Source: Avedoeria sp964651245 (GTDB lineage: Bacteria; Chloroflexota; Anaerolineae; Epilineales; Epilineaceae). From it: 64,000 bases of DNA. A program made the position numbers and the translations under genes. The notes beneath the pieces are model-generated. The model saw nothing but the letters and a program-made list of their open reading frames with translations. It searched no databases and was not told the DNA's origin. Of the stretch, positions 54,701 to 62,769 are shown one piece after another; the first letter of the stretch is position 1, and every line of letters begins with the position of its first letter. Location of the stretch: NCBI GenBank assembly GCA_964651245.1, contig CAZYVI010000011.1:101882-165881 (forward strand), written 5' to 3'.

Positions 54701-57700
54701 GTCGGGCGCCAGCTCGACGGCGGCCCGCGCGGCATGGGCGGCGGCCTCGAGCCGGCCGGCGGCGGCCAGCGCGTCGGCCTGCGCCGCGGCGGCGTCGGCC
54801 CGCTGGCCGTCGCGCAGCACGGCGGCCTCGGCGGCGCGGACGGCCTCGTCGAGGGCGCCGAGGCGGCCGGCCAGCCGGCTGTAGCGCACCAGCTCGGCGG
54901 CGTCGAGGGCGCCGCCGGCGGCCGCCGCGCTCCAACTCACCAGCGCGTCGCGGTCGCGCCCGACGGCGGCATAGGCCGCGCCCAGGATCGCCTCGACGGC
55001 TGGCGGGCGCGGTCCGGGCGCCGGGGCGGCGGCCTCGAGCCGCGACGCGGCGTCGGCGGCGCGGCCGGCATGGACCAGCGCCGCGGCCTCGCGGACGGCC
55101 AGCGCGCTGTCGCCGGCCATGGACGGCAGGGCGCGGGCCTCGGCCCAGGCGTCGGCGGCGGCGGACCAGTCGCCGCGGCGCTCGTGCAGTTCGGCGCGGC
55201 GAGCGACGACGTCGGCCTGGGCCGGCAGGCGCGCCAGCAGGGCCAGGGCGCGGTCCGGCGCGTCGTCGAGGCAGAGATCGACGAGCGGCAGGACGGAGCG
55301 GGGGTCGGTCGGGTCGAAGGCAGCGGCGCGCTCGTAGGCGCTGCGGGCGGCCGCGACGTCGCCGGCGGCCAGGGCGGCGGCGGCGGCGGCGACATGGACG
55401 TCGGGGCGGTCGGGCGCAGCGGTCGCGGCGCGCTCGACGGCGTGGCGGGCAGCGTCCGCTTGGCCGGCCTCGGTGGCGGCCTCGGCGGCGGCCAGCCAGA
55501 GGTCGGCATCGCCCGGGCTGCGCAGCGCGGCCGCCTGGAGCGCGGCCAGCGCCGCGGCCGGCTCGCCGAGGGCGCGGTGGGCATCCGCCAGCGCGCGCAG
55601 GGCGTCGACGTCCTCGGCGTCGAGCGCGACGGCCCGCCCGAGCTGCTCGACCGCCGTGGCGGCGTCGCCCAGCGACAGCGCCAGCGCCCCCGCCCGCCGC
55701 GACAGCGACGCCGACGGCGGCAGGTCGTCCTGCGCCCGCTGGACGACGACGTACGCCGCCGCGGGATGGCCGCTCTCCTCGTACAGCCCGGCCACCGACA
55801 GCAGCGCCGCCGTCCGGGTCACCGCCGACACGTCGTCGGGCGCCGGCGGCATCGGCGGCCGCAGCGGATCGAGCGCGGCGTGGCCGGCCGGCGCGTACGG
55901 CGTGGCGGCGCCGCCGTCGGGCGCGACGTCTGTGGCAGGTGAGGGGTCGAGGGCGGGGGCAAGATCGGTGGTGGACGCGATGTCGCTCGCCAACGCGCTG
56001 TCGCTGGCCGGCGCGATATCGCTCGCCGGCGCGATGTCGCTCGCCGGCGCGATGTCGCTCGCCGGCGCGATGTCGCTCGCCGGCGCGATGTCGGTCGCCG
56101 GCGCGATGTCGGTCGCCGGCGCGATGTCGGTCGCCGGCGCGATGTCGCTCGCCGGCGCGATGTCGCTCGCCGGCGCGAAGGCGGCACCGCCGGCGGCGTA
56201 GAGGGCGGCGATGCGGGCCACGTCGGAGGCGGTCGGCTGCGACGCGGCCGGCGGCGCGGCGGCCGGCGAGGCGGCCGGCGGCGGGGCGGGCGACGCCGGC
56301 TCGGCCGGCCGGCGCGGGGTGCGGGCGGCGGCCAAGCGGTCGATCCGGGCGCGGGTGAGCTCGATCGTGGCGGCCGGGGCGCGGCCGGCGGCGCGGTCGA
56401 GGGCATCGTGGGCGCCGGCCAGGTCGGCGGAGCCGGGGCGGGCCTGCTCGAGGTCGCACGTGAGCCGCACCCACAGCAGCAGGTCGTCGGGCCAGGCGTC
56501 GTCGAGGCGGAGCGCCGCGGCCAGGGCGGCCAGGGCGGCCTCGGTGGCGCCGCGGGCCTCGTGGGTGCGCGCCAGCAGGGCGTGGGCGGCCGCGTCGGCG
56601 GGGTCGGCGGCCAGGCGGCGCTCCAGGAGGACCGCCGCGCCGGCCGCGTCGCCCAGCGCCAGGCGGGCGCGGGCCAGCCGGCGCGCCAGGCCGGGATCGT
56701 CGGGCGTCAGCCGGGCGGCGGCGGCGAAGGCCTCGCCGGCCTCGATCCAGCGGCCGCGCTCGGCCTCGACCTGGCCCAGCGCGTCGCGCCAGGCCGCCGC
56801 GTCGGGTCGGGCGGCGACGGCCCAGCCCAGGGCCTGGGCCGCCTCGGCCAGCGCGCCGCGGTCGGCCTCGACCTCGGCCAGGGCGTAGGCGATCTCCGGC
56901 CGGCGCGTCAGCTGCCACGCCTGCCGCAGCGACGCGGCGGCCGCGGCGGCGTCGACGGCGTCCGGAGCGTCCGGAGCGTCGGGGGCGGCGGGGGCGTCGG
57001 GCCCGACACGGGCGTCGGTCGGCGCCGCGGCCGCATCGGTCGGCGCCACCCCGTCGTCGCCGGCGGCGATGGCGGCGGCGACGTCGGCGGTGGCGACGGG
57101 CGCGCTCGACGCGTCGTCGTCCGCTGGAGCCACGACCGCGGGGGCGGGGGCGGCGCCGACGGCGTTGGCGGCGGCAGCGGCCGGCGCGCCGACGGTGGTG
57201 GCGGCCGGCGCCGGCGCCTCGAGGCCGAGGCAGGCGGCGATGATCGGCGCCGCGCCGGGGATGAGGCGCAGGGCGGCCAGGAAGCGGTCGGGGTCGGGGG
57301 CCAGCTCGTGGGCGTGGACCAGGAGGGGACCGACGGCCGGGTCGTCGAGGGCGGTGAGCTGGCCGGCCAGGGCCTCGGGGGCGTGGCCAAAACGGTTCAG
57401 CAGCGCCAGCGCAGCGCAGTGGCGGGCCAGCAGCGGCTCGGCGAACTCGAGGTCGGCGCCGCGCGGCACGACGGCGCCGGTGCGCAGCATGTCGTAGCGC
57501 GTCGCGCCGAGGCGCATCGCCATCGTGTCGACCTGGGGGACGAAGGCGCGGCCGAGGGCGCTCAGCGCCACGTCGGCCAGGGCGTCGCGGTAGAGGGTGC
57601 GGTCGTGGGACGGCACGCCCGACAGGACGCGCGCCAGCAGCGCCTCGCCGACGCGGGCGGCGCGCCACTCGGCCGGCGCCACGCCGGCGGCGACGTCGAG

Positions 57701-58417
57701 GAACGCGGCCAGGGCGCGCGGCTGGCGGACGGCCTCGGCCAGCTCGGCGCTGGCGTCGAGCCAGGCGGCCGCCGCCTCGGCGGTGGCGGCGGGCAGGAAG
57801 CGCACCAGCGCGTCGCGGACGGCCGACGGCTCGATCGGCCGCAGCCGCGCCGCGGCGATCGGCGGCAGCAGCGGCTCGATCTCGGCCCAGTCGTCGCTGC
57901 GGCAGGCCATGACCGCCGTCGGGCCGACCCGGCCGCCGGCGTCCAGCAGCAGCCGGAGGTCGTCGAGCAGGTAGCGATGCCGCATCCGGTCGAGGTTGTC
58001 GAGCAGGAGATGGGTCGGGGCGCGGCCGTCGGCGGCCACGCCGAGGGCATCGAGGGCGCGGGCGATCAGGTCGGTCAGGCTCTCGCCGTCCCGGGCATGG
58101 GCCAGGTCGATGTAGAGCGGCGCGACCGGGCGGCCGGCCTGGCCGGCGCGGGCCAGCCGATGCCATGCCGTCTGCAACGCCGCCGTCTTGCCGCTGCCGG
58201 GCTGCCCGAGGACGGCGAGCGCGCCCGCGCCGGCGATGGCGGTCACGATGTCCATCGGGCCGTCGGCCGTGTCGGCCGTCAGCGGCACCCAGCGCGCCAC
58301 CAGCGCGGCGAGGGCGCCGTCGGCGGCGACACGCTCGGCCAGCGTCGGGCCGGTCGGGGCGGGCGGCGGGCCGCTGGCGCCGGACAGGGGCGAGGTGGGG
58401 GGCAGCTCGGCGGACAT
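51791..58417 (-). CDS. STAND-type NTPase with a giant TPR array
   Basis: A 2208-residue protein. Residues 50-330 are a P-loop NTPase of the STAND/NACHT style: Walker A GQPGSGKT at 71-78, Walker B LLLDNLDR at 137-144, and AVMACRSDDW as sensor strand, followed by winged-helix-like sequence. After a linker come about 40 TPR-like helical hairpins (WLALAQARLAAGDPTAADAAL type) to the C-terminus. Residues about 745-815 are a Asp-Ile-Ala-Pro-Ala-Ser repeat tract interrupting the TPRs. Domain order equals that of apoptosome-like and Avs-like sensors. A GGAG site precedes the ATG. Neighbours are a caspase-fold protease, an FtsZ-like GTPase and a membrane protein in one operon. Confidence 0.82.
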   Translation of the reverse strand: MSAELPPTSPLSGASGPPPAPTGPTLAERVAADGALAALVARWVPLTADTADGPMDIVTAIAGAGALAVLGQPGSGKTAALQTAWHRLARAGQAGRPVAPLYIDLAHARDGESLTDLIARALDALGVAADGRAPTHLLLDNLDRMRHRYLLDDLRLLLDAGGRVGPTAVMACRSDDWAEIEPLLPPIAAARLRPIEPSAVRDALVRFLPAATAEAAAAWLDASAELAEAVRQPRALAAFLDVAAGVAPAEWRAARVGEALLARVLSGVPSHDRTLYRDALADVALSALGRAFVPQVDTMAMRLGATRYDMLRTGAVVPRGADLEFAEPLLARHCAALALLNRFGHAPEALAGQLTALDDPAVGPLLVHAHELAPDPDRFLAALRLIPGAAPIIAACLGLEAPAPAATTVGAPAAAAANAVGAAPAPAVVAPADDDASSAPVATADVAAAIAAGDDGVAPTDAAAAPTDARVGPDAPAAPDAPDAPDAVDAAAAAASLRQAWQLTRRPEIAYALAEVEADRGALAEAAQALGWAVAARPDAAAWRDALGQVEAERGRWIEAGEAFAAAARLTPDDPGLARRLARARLALGDAAGAAVLLERRLAADPADAAAHALLARTHEARGATEAALAALAAALRLDDAWPDDLLLWVRLTCDLEQARPGSADLAGAHDALDRAAGRAPAATIELTRARIDRLAAARTPRRPAEPASPAPPPAASPAAAPPAASQPTASDVARIAALYAAGGAAFAPASDIAPASDIAPATDIAPATDIAPATDIAPASDIAPASDIAPASDIAPASDIAPASDSALASDIASTTDLAPALDPSPATDVAPDGGAATPYAPAGHAALDPLRPPMPPAPDDVSAVTRTAALLSVAGLYEESGHPAAAYVVVQRAQDDLPPSASLSRRAGALALSLGDAATAVEQLGRAVALDAEDVDALRALADAHRALGEPAAALAALQAAALRSPGDADLWLAAAEAATEAGQADAARHAVERAATAAPDRPDVHVAAAAAALAAGDVAAARSAYERAAAFDPTDPRSVLPLVDLCLDDAPDRALALLARLPAQADVVARRAELHERRGDWSAAADAWAEARALPSMAGDSALAVREAAALVHAGRAADAASRLEAAAPAPGPRPPAVEAILGAAYAAVGRDRDALVSWSAAAAGGALDAAELVRYSRLAGRLGALDEAVRAAEAAVLRDGQRADAAAAQADALAAAGRLEAAAHAARAAVELAPDDPDAHLRLAALARALGRADAELAGLEAAVARLPEAAALHHALGQARAARHDAAGARAAFARAAALAPAVPAYQRDLAASLAADDPSGALDALERVVAAAPDDADAFQAKAALELAAGDRAAACASLERATALAPERADLWLALAQARLAAGDPTAADAALDRAQAAGPAGATLHAARGAVHEAAGRLPAALDHYEIAARLAPTAAHWSAVGRLRLARADVAGALTALVEAVRLDDADPATHRALAEALERVGQPAEAAEHWAVVRRLAPDEPAAVVGLGRARLAAGDPHGAAAALHQAPPALADDPAVDALLAEALAAIGRVDEAAAHAERATAQAPSSAAAWRAAAAVARVAGDLPRARHAQAEAARLAPSAAAFVALAELDEALDDAPAALASWRRVLERDPEHTAAALHYGRHVAADGWRLWLAVPAPAPALDADLAAYAEGVLQRAAARLEGADAAAALRALAVVRGRAGHVGGAVEAAAAAVAVAPAAASLLVRAWATLAAGDAAAAQADLRLAAARGADDASYYALVARAATDAGDAPAAMAALLAAIERASDTGELACALAELQLATGDRSAAAAALRLAAAQPLDAATERRLAGLALEAGAPETACAVLEARAEGQPHDPRLLALLAEARRRIGDVTGALEALEAALRYGPEQAAIQAQLGDLQAELGDLEAARDRYGKAVALEPYTPAWRLADAAALLALGRRDAARAALTDALTFAPSSVEVRLRLAALRLDDGDADGAHEALAPACAAAPDDARVQLQLGHVARARGDDDGALAAFDRAARLDPADPRAYVALGDLHLARDEVDDAIQAFEQAVAVAPRSAAVYLRLADACRRAAMVERALFIHEQAVDLAPDDPAPRLAYGALLDELGHLARAVDVLCPTLGLIVEGDPRLPETLTRIAHLYARLDQHDRARPYLEQAHALQPSERSTKRLRANQIVQLFARGRARQPNPTPRDLSP
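55979..56180 (-). repeat. 18-bp minisatellite inside the STAND-TPR gene
   Basis: Nine near-perfect 18-bp units encode Asp-Ile-Ala-Pro-Ala-Ser or -Thr, with degenerate units on both sides. The Ser/Thr exchange follows a single-base change in three adjacent units. Length changes keep the reading frame, so the hinge between two TPR blocks can vary in length. Confidence 0.85.
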
Positions 58418-58480
58418 CGCGTGCTCCGTGGTTGGGGGTTCCCGGGTGCATCGACCGCGGCGCGGCGGCGCGCCACGCGG

Positions 58481-58801
58481 CTAGAGGTAGAACATCCAGA
58501 ACGCGACGAGGCACATCGCCAGCCCGATCAGGCAGAGGAAGGCCCCGACGCCCATGGCCGTCTTGATGAGCTGCGTCGTCGACTCGACCAGCCTGGCCGA
58601 GGCATCGAGGATCGGCACGACGCCGACCTCGGCCAGGCTGCGGGCGTGGAGCCGGTTCGACTGGGCGGCGATGCCGCGCATCGTCTCCTGGTACTCGCGG
58701 GCCAGGATCGTCCAGACGCCGGCGACGATCGCCAGCAGGCCGAGGCCGAAGATCGAGAGGGCCATCGCGGTCCGGACGTTGGCGAGGAGCTCGGCGGACA
58801 C
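58481..58801 (-). CDS. small two-helix membrane protein, first gene of the STAND operon
   Basis: A 106-residue protein with a GTG start 5 bp after GGAGG. Helix one is ALSIFGLGLLAIVAGVWTIL (about 14-33), helix two GVGAFLCLIGLAMCLVAFWMF (about 84-104); between them is a 50-residue soluble stretch with ETMRGIAAQSNRLHARSL and LVESTTQLIKTAMG, likely a coiled coil. No family recognised. It may anchor the operon's machine to the membrane or be the pore/effector. The gap to the STAND gene is 63 bp. Confidence 0.75.
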   Translation of the reverse strand: MSAELLANVRTAMALSIFGLGLLAIVAGVWTILAREYQETMRGIAAQSNRLHARSLAEVGVVPILDASARLVESTTQLIKTAMGVGAFLCLIGLAMCLVAFWMFYL

Positions 58802-58883
58802 GGGAGCCTCCGTGATTGTGCGCGCGGGGGGGCGAATCGGGAAGGCGCCCCGGCGGTCGTGGGCAGCGCCGAGGGCGGTCTAC

Positions 58884-58898
58884 GCAAGGGCCGTGCCA
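58884..58898 (-). promoter_or_regulatory. sigma-54 (-24/-12) promoter
   Basis: On the minus strand the sequence reads TGGCACGGCCCTTGC, an almost perfect match to the sigma-54 consensus TGGCACG-N4-TTGCA with exactly 10 bp between GG and GC. Transcription would start near 58872, giving a leader of about 70 nt before the GTG of the small membrane protein gene. The adjacent NtrC-type activator with an intact GAFTGA motif supports the call. Confidence 0.75.
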
Positions 58899-58935
58899 GG
58901 GCTGGCGGCCGCCGTGCCACAGAGGTAGACGCAGC

Positions 58936-58968
58936 GACGCGGCCGCCGTAACGCCCGGCGGCCGCGTC
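58936..58968. promoter_or_regulatory. perfect 13-bp inverted repeat upstream of the sigma-54 promoter
   Basis: Arms at 58936-58948 and 58956-58968 pair perfectly over 13 bp around a 7-nt loop. It lies about 64-96 bp before the predicted start of transcription, the usual place for an NtrC-type activator site. It also lies about 75 bp after the activator gene's stop codon, so it could instead be its terminator; on the minus strand no T-run follows. A second short palindrome, CGCGGAA-AA-TTCCGCG, is at 58984-58999. Confidence 0.5.
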
Positions 58969-59042
58969 TCTTTCCCGCCGCGGCGCGGAAAATTCCGCGG
59001 CCGGGCGTCGTGGGGCGCTGGAGGATGGGTAGCGGGCGCACC

Positions 59043-60542
59043 CTAGCCGCTGAAGGCGCGCGGGTCGAGGCCGTACTTCGTGCAGCGATGGGTCACTTGA
59101 TCGCGGCTGATCTGCAGCGTGCGGGCGGTGGCGGCGATGCTGCCGCCGTGGCGGGCCAGGGCCTGCTCGATCATCCGCCGCTCCCAGGCTTCGCTCAGCG
59201 CGATGAGCGAGAGGCCGTCGGGCGGCAGGACCGGCGGCAGGCCGGCCGCCAGCTGCGCCGTGACGCTGGGCGACGGCGCGGCGCCCGGCAGCTGGCCGAG
59301 CGTGACCTTGGGCGAGAGGTGGGCGACGTCGACCTCGGCCTCGCCGTGCGACAGGACGAGGGCGCTGATCACCTCGCTGCGCAGCTGCCGGACATTGCCG
59401 GGCCACTCGTAGGCGCCCAGGGCGCGCAGCGCGGCCGGGCTGAAGCCGCGCGCGGCCGGGTTGAAGCGGCCGCGCTCGAGCTCGAGGAAGTGCTGGGCCA
59501 GCCGGACGATGTCGCCGGGCCGCTCCGAGAGGCTGGGCAGGACGATCTCGGTGGTGGCGATGCGGTAGTAGAGGTCCTCGCGCAGCCGGCCGCTGGCCAG
59601 GGCCTGGGCCAGGTTCTGGTTCGTGGCGGCGATGACGCGGACGTCGACGGCGATCTCGTGGGTGCCGCCGACGCGCAGGATGCGGCGGTGCTGCAGGACG
59701 CGCAGCAGCTTGGTCTGGAGGTGCGCCGACATCTCGGCGATCTCGTCGAGGAAGATCGTGCTGCCGTTGGCGGTCTCGAACAGGCCGACGTGCCGCTCGA
59801 CGGCGCCCGTGAACGCGCCCTTCTCGTGCCCGAACAGCAGGCTCTCGAGGAGCTGCTCGCTGATCGCGGCGCAGTTGACCGGCACCATCTCGCGCCCGGC
59901 GCGGGGCGAGCGGCGGTGGATCTCGGCGGCCAGCATGTCCTTGCCGGTGCCGTTGTGGCCCAGGATCAGGACGTCGATGTCGAACGGGGCGAAGGCTGCG
60001 ATGCGGCGCTCGACCTCGCGCATGGCGGCGGTGTCGCCGGCGATCCAGCGCTCGCCGTCCGCCTGGGCCGGCGCGTCGGACGCGGCCGGTGCGGCGCGGC
60101 CGACGCGGGTGCGGGCGATGCCGACCTCCGCCAGGCGCTGCAGTTCGGCGTCGGCGCCGCGGGCGGTGAGGCTGTCCTTCTCGACGTAGTCCAGGATGCC
60201 CTGCTGCATCAGCGGGACGGCGGTGCCGGCGGCGGTGTCGCTGGTGACGATGACGACCGACACCTCGGGCGCCAGGTGGCGCAGCCGGGTGAAGACGCGC
60301 CAGCCGCCGCGGTCGGTGAGCGGCGCGTGCGGGTCCTCGTTCTTGAGGGTGAGGTCGAGGAACGCCATGTCGATCCGCTCGCGCTCGATGATGCGCTCGG
60401 CGCCGGGCACGTCCTCGGCCTGGAGGACGCGGTAGCCGGCCGGGGCGAGGGCGCCGGCGATGCGCTCGCGGATCAAGAAGTTGTCGTCGACGACGAGCAG
60501 CGTGGCGGCGGCGGGGCGGGCCGGGGCGGCGGGGTCGATCAC
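59043..60542 (-). CDS. NtrC-family sigma-54-dependent response regulator
   Basis: A 499-residue activator. The receiver domain has acidic VVDDN near 19-20 and phospho-acceptor Asp63 (MAFLDLTL). The AAA+ domain has Walker A GHNGTGKD (195-202; most family members have GESGTGKE), the sigma-54 contact GAFTGA (242-247), Walker B STIFLDEIAEM and the YRIATTEIVLPSLSERPGDI segment. The C-terminal Fis-type helix-turn-helix is AATARTLQISRDQVTHRCTKYG. It starts at a GTG overlapping the kinase stop codon (GTGA). The obvious target is the sigma-54 promoter just downstream. Confidence 0.93.
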   Translation of the reverse strand: MIDPAAPARPAAATLLVVDDNFLIRERIAGALAPAGYRVLQAEDVPGAERIIERERIDMAFLDLTLKNEDPHAPLTDRGGWRVFTRLRHLAPEVSVVIVTSDTAAGTAVPLMQQGILDYVEKDSLTARGADAELQRLAEVGIARTRVGRAAPAASDAPAQADGERWIAGDTAAMREVERRIAAFAPFDIDVLILGHNGTGKDMLAAEIHRRSPRAGREMVPVNCAAISEQLLESLLFGHEKGAFTGAVERHVGLFETANGSTIFLDEIAEMSAHLQTKLLRVLQHRRILRVGGTHEIAVDVRVIAATNQNLAQALASGRLREDLYYRIATTEIVLPSLSERPGDIVRLAQHFLELERGRFNPAARGFSPAALRALGAYEWPGNVRQLRSEVISALVLSHGEAEVDVAHLSPKVTLGQLPGAAPSPSVTAQLAAGLPPVLPPDGLSLIALSEAWERRMIEQALARHGGSIAATARTLQISRDQVTHRCTKYGLDPRAFSG

Positions 60543-62329
60543 AGGCTCACCTCGGGGCGGGTGGGGGGCGGATCGAGATCGGGCTGGCGCCAGCCGGCGC
60601 CAGCCGGCGCGTCGGGGTCGGGCGCGACGGTCGGCAGCCAGATGACGAAGGCGGTGCCGGCGCCGCGCCGCGACAAGGGCTGGATGCAGCCGCCGCTCTC
60701 GACGATGAACTGGCGCACCAGGTTGAGGCCGATGCCGGTGCCGCCGGCGCGGTCGCTCAGGCCGGGCTCGAAGATGACGCGGGCGAGGGCGTCGGCCATG
60801 CCGGGGCCGTCGTCGCGCACCACCAGCTGGACGCCGGGGCGGTCGTCGCCGTCGGCGGGCTCGGTGGTGATCTCGATCGTGCCGCCGCCGGGCCGTTCGG
60901 CCAGGATCTGCCGGGCGTTCGTGACCAGGTTGCGCACGACGCTGCGCATCCGCAGCTCGGTGGAGTGGACGTGGAGGCCGGGGGTCAGCTGCCACGTGAT
61001 GCGCACCCCGTCGTCGGCGGCCGCGCCGCGGACGGCGTCGAGGTAGCCCTCGATCACGGCGCCGAGGTCGACCGGCTCGAACCGGACGGGGGTGCCGTGC
61101 TCGACGCGGCGCAGCTCGGCGATGGCCTGGTGGATCATCCGGGCGTGCCCGGCCAGGGCGTCGGCGATGCGGGCGGCGCCGGGCCGCCGGGCGTCGGCGC
61201 CGAGGAGCTGGGCCAGGGTGGTGCTGCCGACGACGAGCGAGGTGACGGCGTCACCGGCGTCGTGCCAGATGAGCCGGACGATCTGCTGCAGGGCCTGGAC
61301 GTGCTCGTCGCTGCCCACGGTGGGCTGGCTCAGATGGACGGCGAGGAAGCCGTAGCCGGGTCCCGTGGCGGGCAGCCACTCCAGGTTGGCCAGCGCCATG
61401 CCGTCGACGATGCTGGCGGGCACGACGTCGCGCCGCGCAGCGGCGATGGCCTGGTGCAGCCGCGCCCGCGCCGACGGCACGAGGGCGAACAGCTCGTCGA
61501 TCGTCCGCCCCGGCAGCAGCTCGGCCGGCCAGCCGACGCGCGCCGCGGCCGCCGACGTGCCGGCGACGACCCGCCCGCCGGCGACGACGACGAGCATAGC
61601 GCCGCCGCGGCGGTTCTCGAGGTCCAGCACCTGCCGCGCGGCGTCGTCGAGGCCGTCGGGCCCGAGCGGCGCGGCCGGGGCGGCGAGCGGGTGGCGGGCG
61701 GGCGCAGCGGCAGGGGCGGCGGCAGGGGCGGGGACGGGGGCGGCGGCGGGCGAGGCGGCCGGCGCGGGGACAGGCGCCGGGCCGATCGGCGCGCCCGGGG
61801 CGGCGAGGCGCCCGTCGTCGACCGCGCGCTGGACGGGGTCGTCGCTGGAGGCGGTCGCCGGGGCGGGCGGTGCGGCGGGCGCGGCGGCCACGGCCGGGCC
61901 GAAGGCGGCGATCAGGCCGCCGGTCATCCGGCTGCAGTGGAGCCAGAGGCCCTCGCCGCCGGCGGGGTCGTAGCAGACCTCCACCTCGATATGGACGGTG
62001 CGGTCGTCGGGCCGCCGCAGGGCGAGACAGCCGATGCGGTCGTGGCGGCGCATGACGGCGTAGTTGAGGCGGTCGAAGATGGCTTGTCGTTCGGACGGGA
62101 AGATGAAGTCGAACAGCGAGCGACCGCAAAGCTCGTCGACCGGCAGCCCGACGAGGGCGCCGAAGCCGTCGTCGGCGTCGACGACGGCGAACTCGCGGCC
62201 CAGGGCGAGGCGGGCGGCGGCGGGCGGGGTGGTGGGGGTGGGCGAGGCGGCGCTCGGCGTCGGGGCGGACGCGGCGGCATCGGTCGGCGGATCGCCGAAG
62301 CTCGGGCGGGGGCTGCCGTGCTTCGTCAT
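60539..62329 (-). CDS. soluble PAS-domain histidine kinase
   Basis: A 596-residue kinase without membrane helices. Two PAS-like domains are seen: ALGREFAVVDADDGFGALVGLPVDELCGRSLFDFIFPSER (about 40-120) and VLDLENRRGGAMLVVVAGGRVVAGTSAAAARVGWPAELLPGRT (about 230-275), separated by a Pro/Ala linker. The phospho-acceptor is His356 in LIWHDAGDAVTSLV; HATPase boxes are NLVTNARQIL, DDGPGMADAL and GTGIGLNLV. An AAGGAGG site precedes the ATG. It shares an operon with the NtrC-type regulator and presumably senses a cytoplasmic signal that turns on the STAND operon. Confidence 0.92.
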   Translation of the reverse strand: MTKHGSPRPSFGDPPTDAAASAPTPSAASPTPTTPPAAARLALGREFAVVDADDGFGALVGLPVDELCGRSLFDFIFPSERQAIFDRLNYAVMRRHDRIGCLALRRPDDRTVHIEVEVCYDPAGGEGLWLHCSRMTGGLIAAFGPAVAAAPAAPPAPATASSDDPVQRAVDDGRLAAPGAPIGPAPVPAPAASPAAAPVPAPAAAPAAAPARHPLAAPAAPLGPDGLDDAARQVLDLENRRGGAMLVVVAGGRVVAGTSAAAARVGWPAELLPGRTIDELFALVPSARARLHQAIAAARRDVVPASIVDGMALANLEWLPATGPGYGFLAVHLSQPTVGSDEHVQALQQIVRLIWHDAGDAVTSLVVGSTTLAQLLGADARRPGAARIADALAGHARMIHQAIAELRRVEHGTPVRFEPVDLGAVIEGYLDAVRGAAADDGVRITWQLTPGLHVHSTELRMRSVVRNLVTNARQILAERPGGGTIEITTEPADGDDRPGVQLVVRDDGPGMADALARVIFEPGLSDRAGGTGIGLNLVRQFIVESGGCIQPLSRRGAGTAFVIWLPTVAPDPDAPAGAGWRQPDLDPPPTRPEVSL

Positions 62330-62769
62330 CGGGCCTCCTTGCGCGGTTGGGGTCGTACAAGTGACGGGCGACGGTGGCGAGCGGACGGTAGGGCAGACGC
62401 CACGACGATGCCTCGGGGCAGCGAGACAGCGGGGGCGGTGCGATGCGGGCGGCGACGGCGCCGCAGGGGCGCGGCGGGCGGGCAAGCGGGCGCACAGGCT
62501 GGGCGCGGGCTGTCAAGGTTCGATCGGCGCCGGCGGGCGCGGCGCTGGCCGCGCGGCGGTTACGGCCGGCGGGGCCGGCGAACGAGGCGGGCGCGGCTCG
62601 ACAGGGGGGCCGGCGGGTCCGGCGGGCGGCGCGAGGTGGTCCAGGCGACGGCTGTGTGGGGGCCGGGCGGGAGCCGGGGCTTAATGTACCTTAAGATGGG
62701 CGCTGGCGCTAGGGGGGGTGGGACAACTTTGCGACAAGTGGGACACTGTCTGCTCAGAGGGACCCAGAA
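62330..62769. other. intergenic region with dispersed repeat
   Basis: 440 bp between the kinase start (minus strand) and the antitoxin remnant (plus strand). It should hold the promoter of the kinase operon; none was identified with confidence. At about 62681-62696 an AT-rich palindromic stretch (CTTAA...TTAAG) stands out, followed by the 18-bp repeat at 62719-62736 and a partial direct repeat of GTGGGACA. Short frames in the GC-rich part have no coding support. Confidence 0.5.
62719..62736. repeat. 18-bp dispersed repeat, copy 2
   Basis: Identical to 41239-41256. Here it is followed after two bases by GTGGGACAC, repeating part of its own start, as at the ends of some mobile elements. It lies immediately before the broken antitoxin gene. 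Confidence 0.6.

Noticed and set aside
51908..55942. A 1344-codon open frame on the plus strand opposite the STAND-TPR gene
   Set aside because: It is the antisense shadow of a GC-rich, Ala-rich gene; the residues are low-complexity Arg/Gly/Val without motifs, and the minus-strand TPR reading is clearly real.
58936..58968. Reading the 13-bp inverted repeat as a definite intrinsic terminator of the kinase-regulator operon
   Set aside because: The minus strand lacks a T-run after the stem; an activator site is at least as likely, so it is listed as regulatory with moderate confidence.
62443..62694. A short plus-strand frame in the intergenic region right of the kinase
   Set aside because: Arg/Ala-rich translation typical of non-coding GC-rich DNA, no ribosome-binding site and no recognisable motif.
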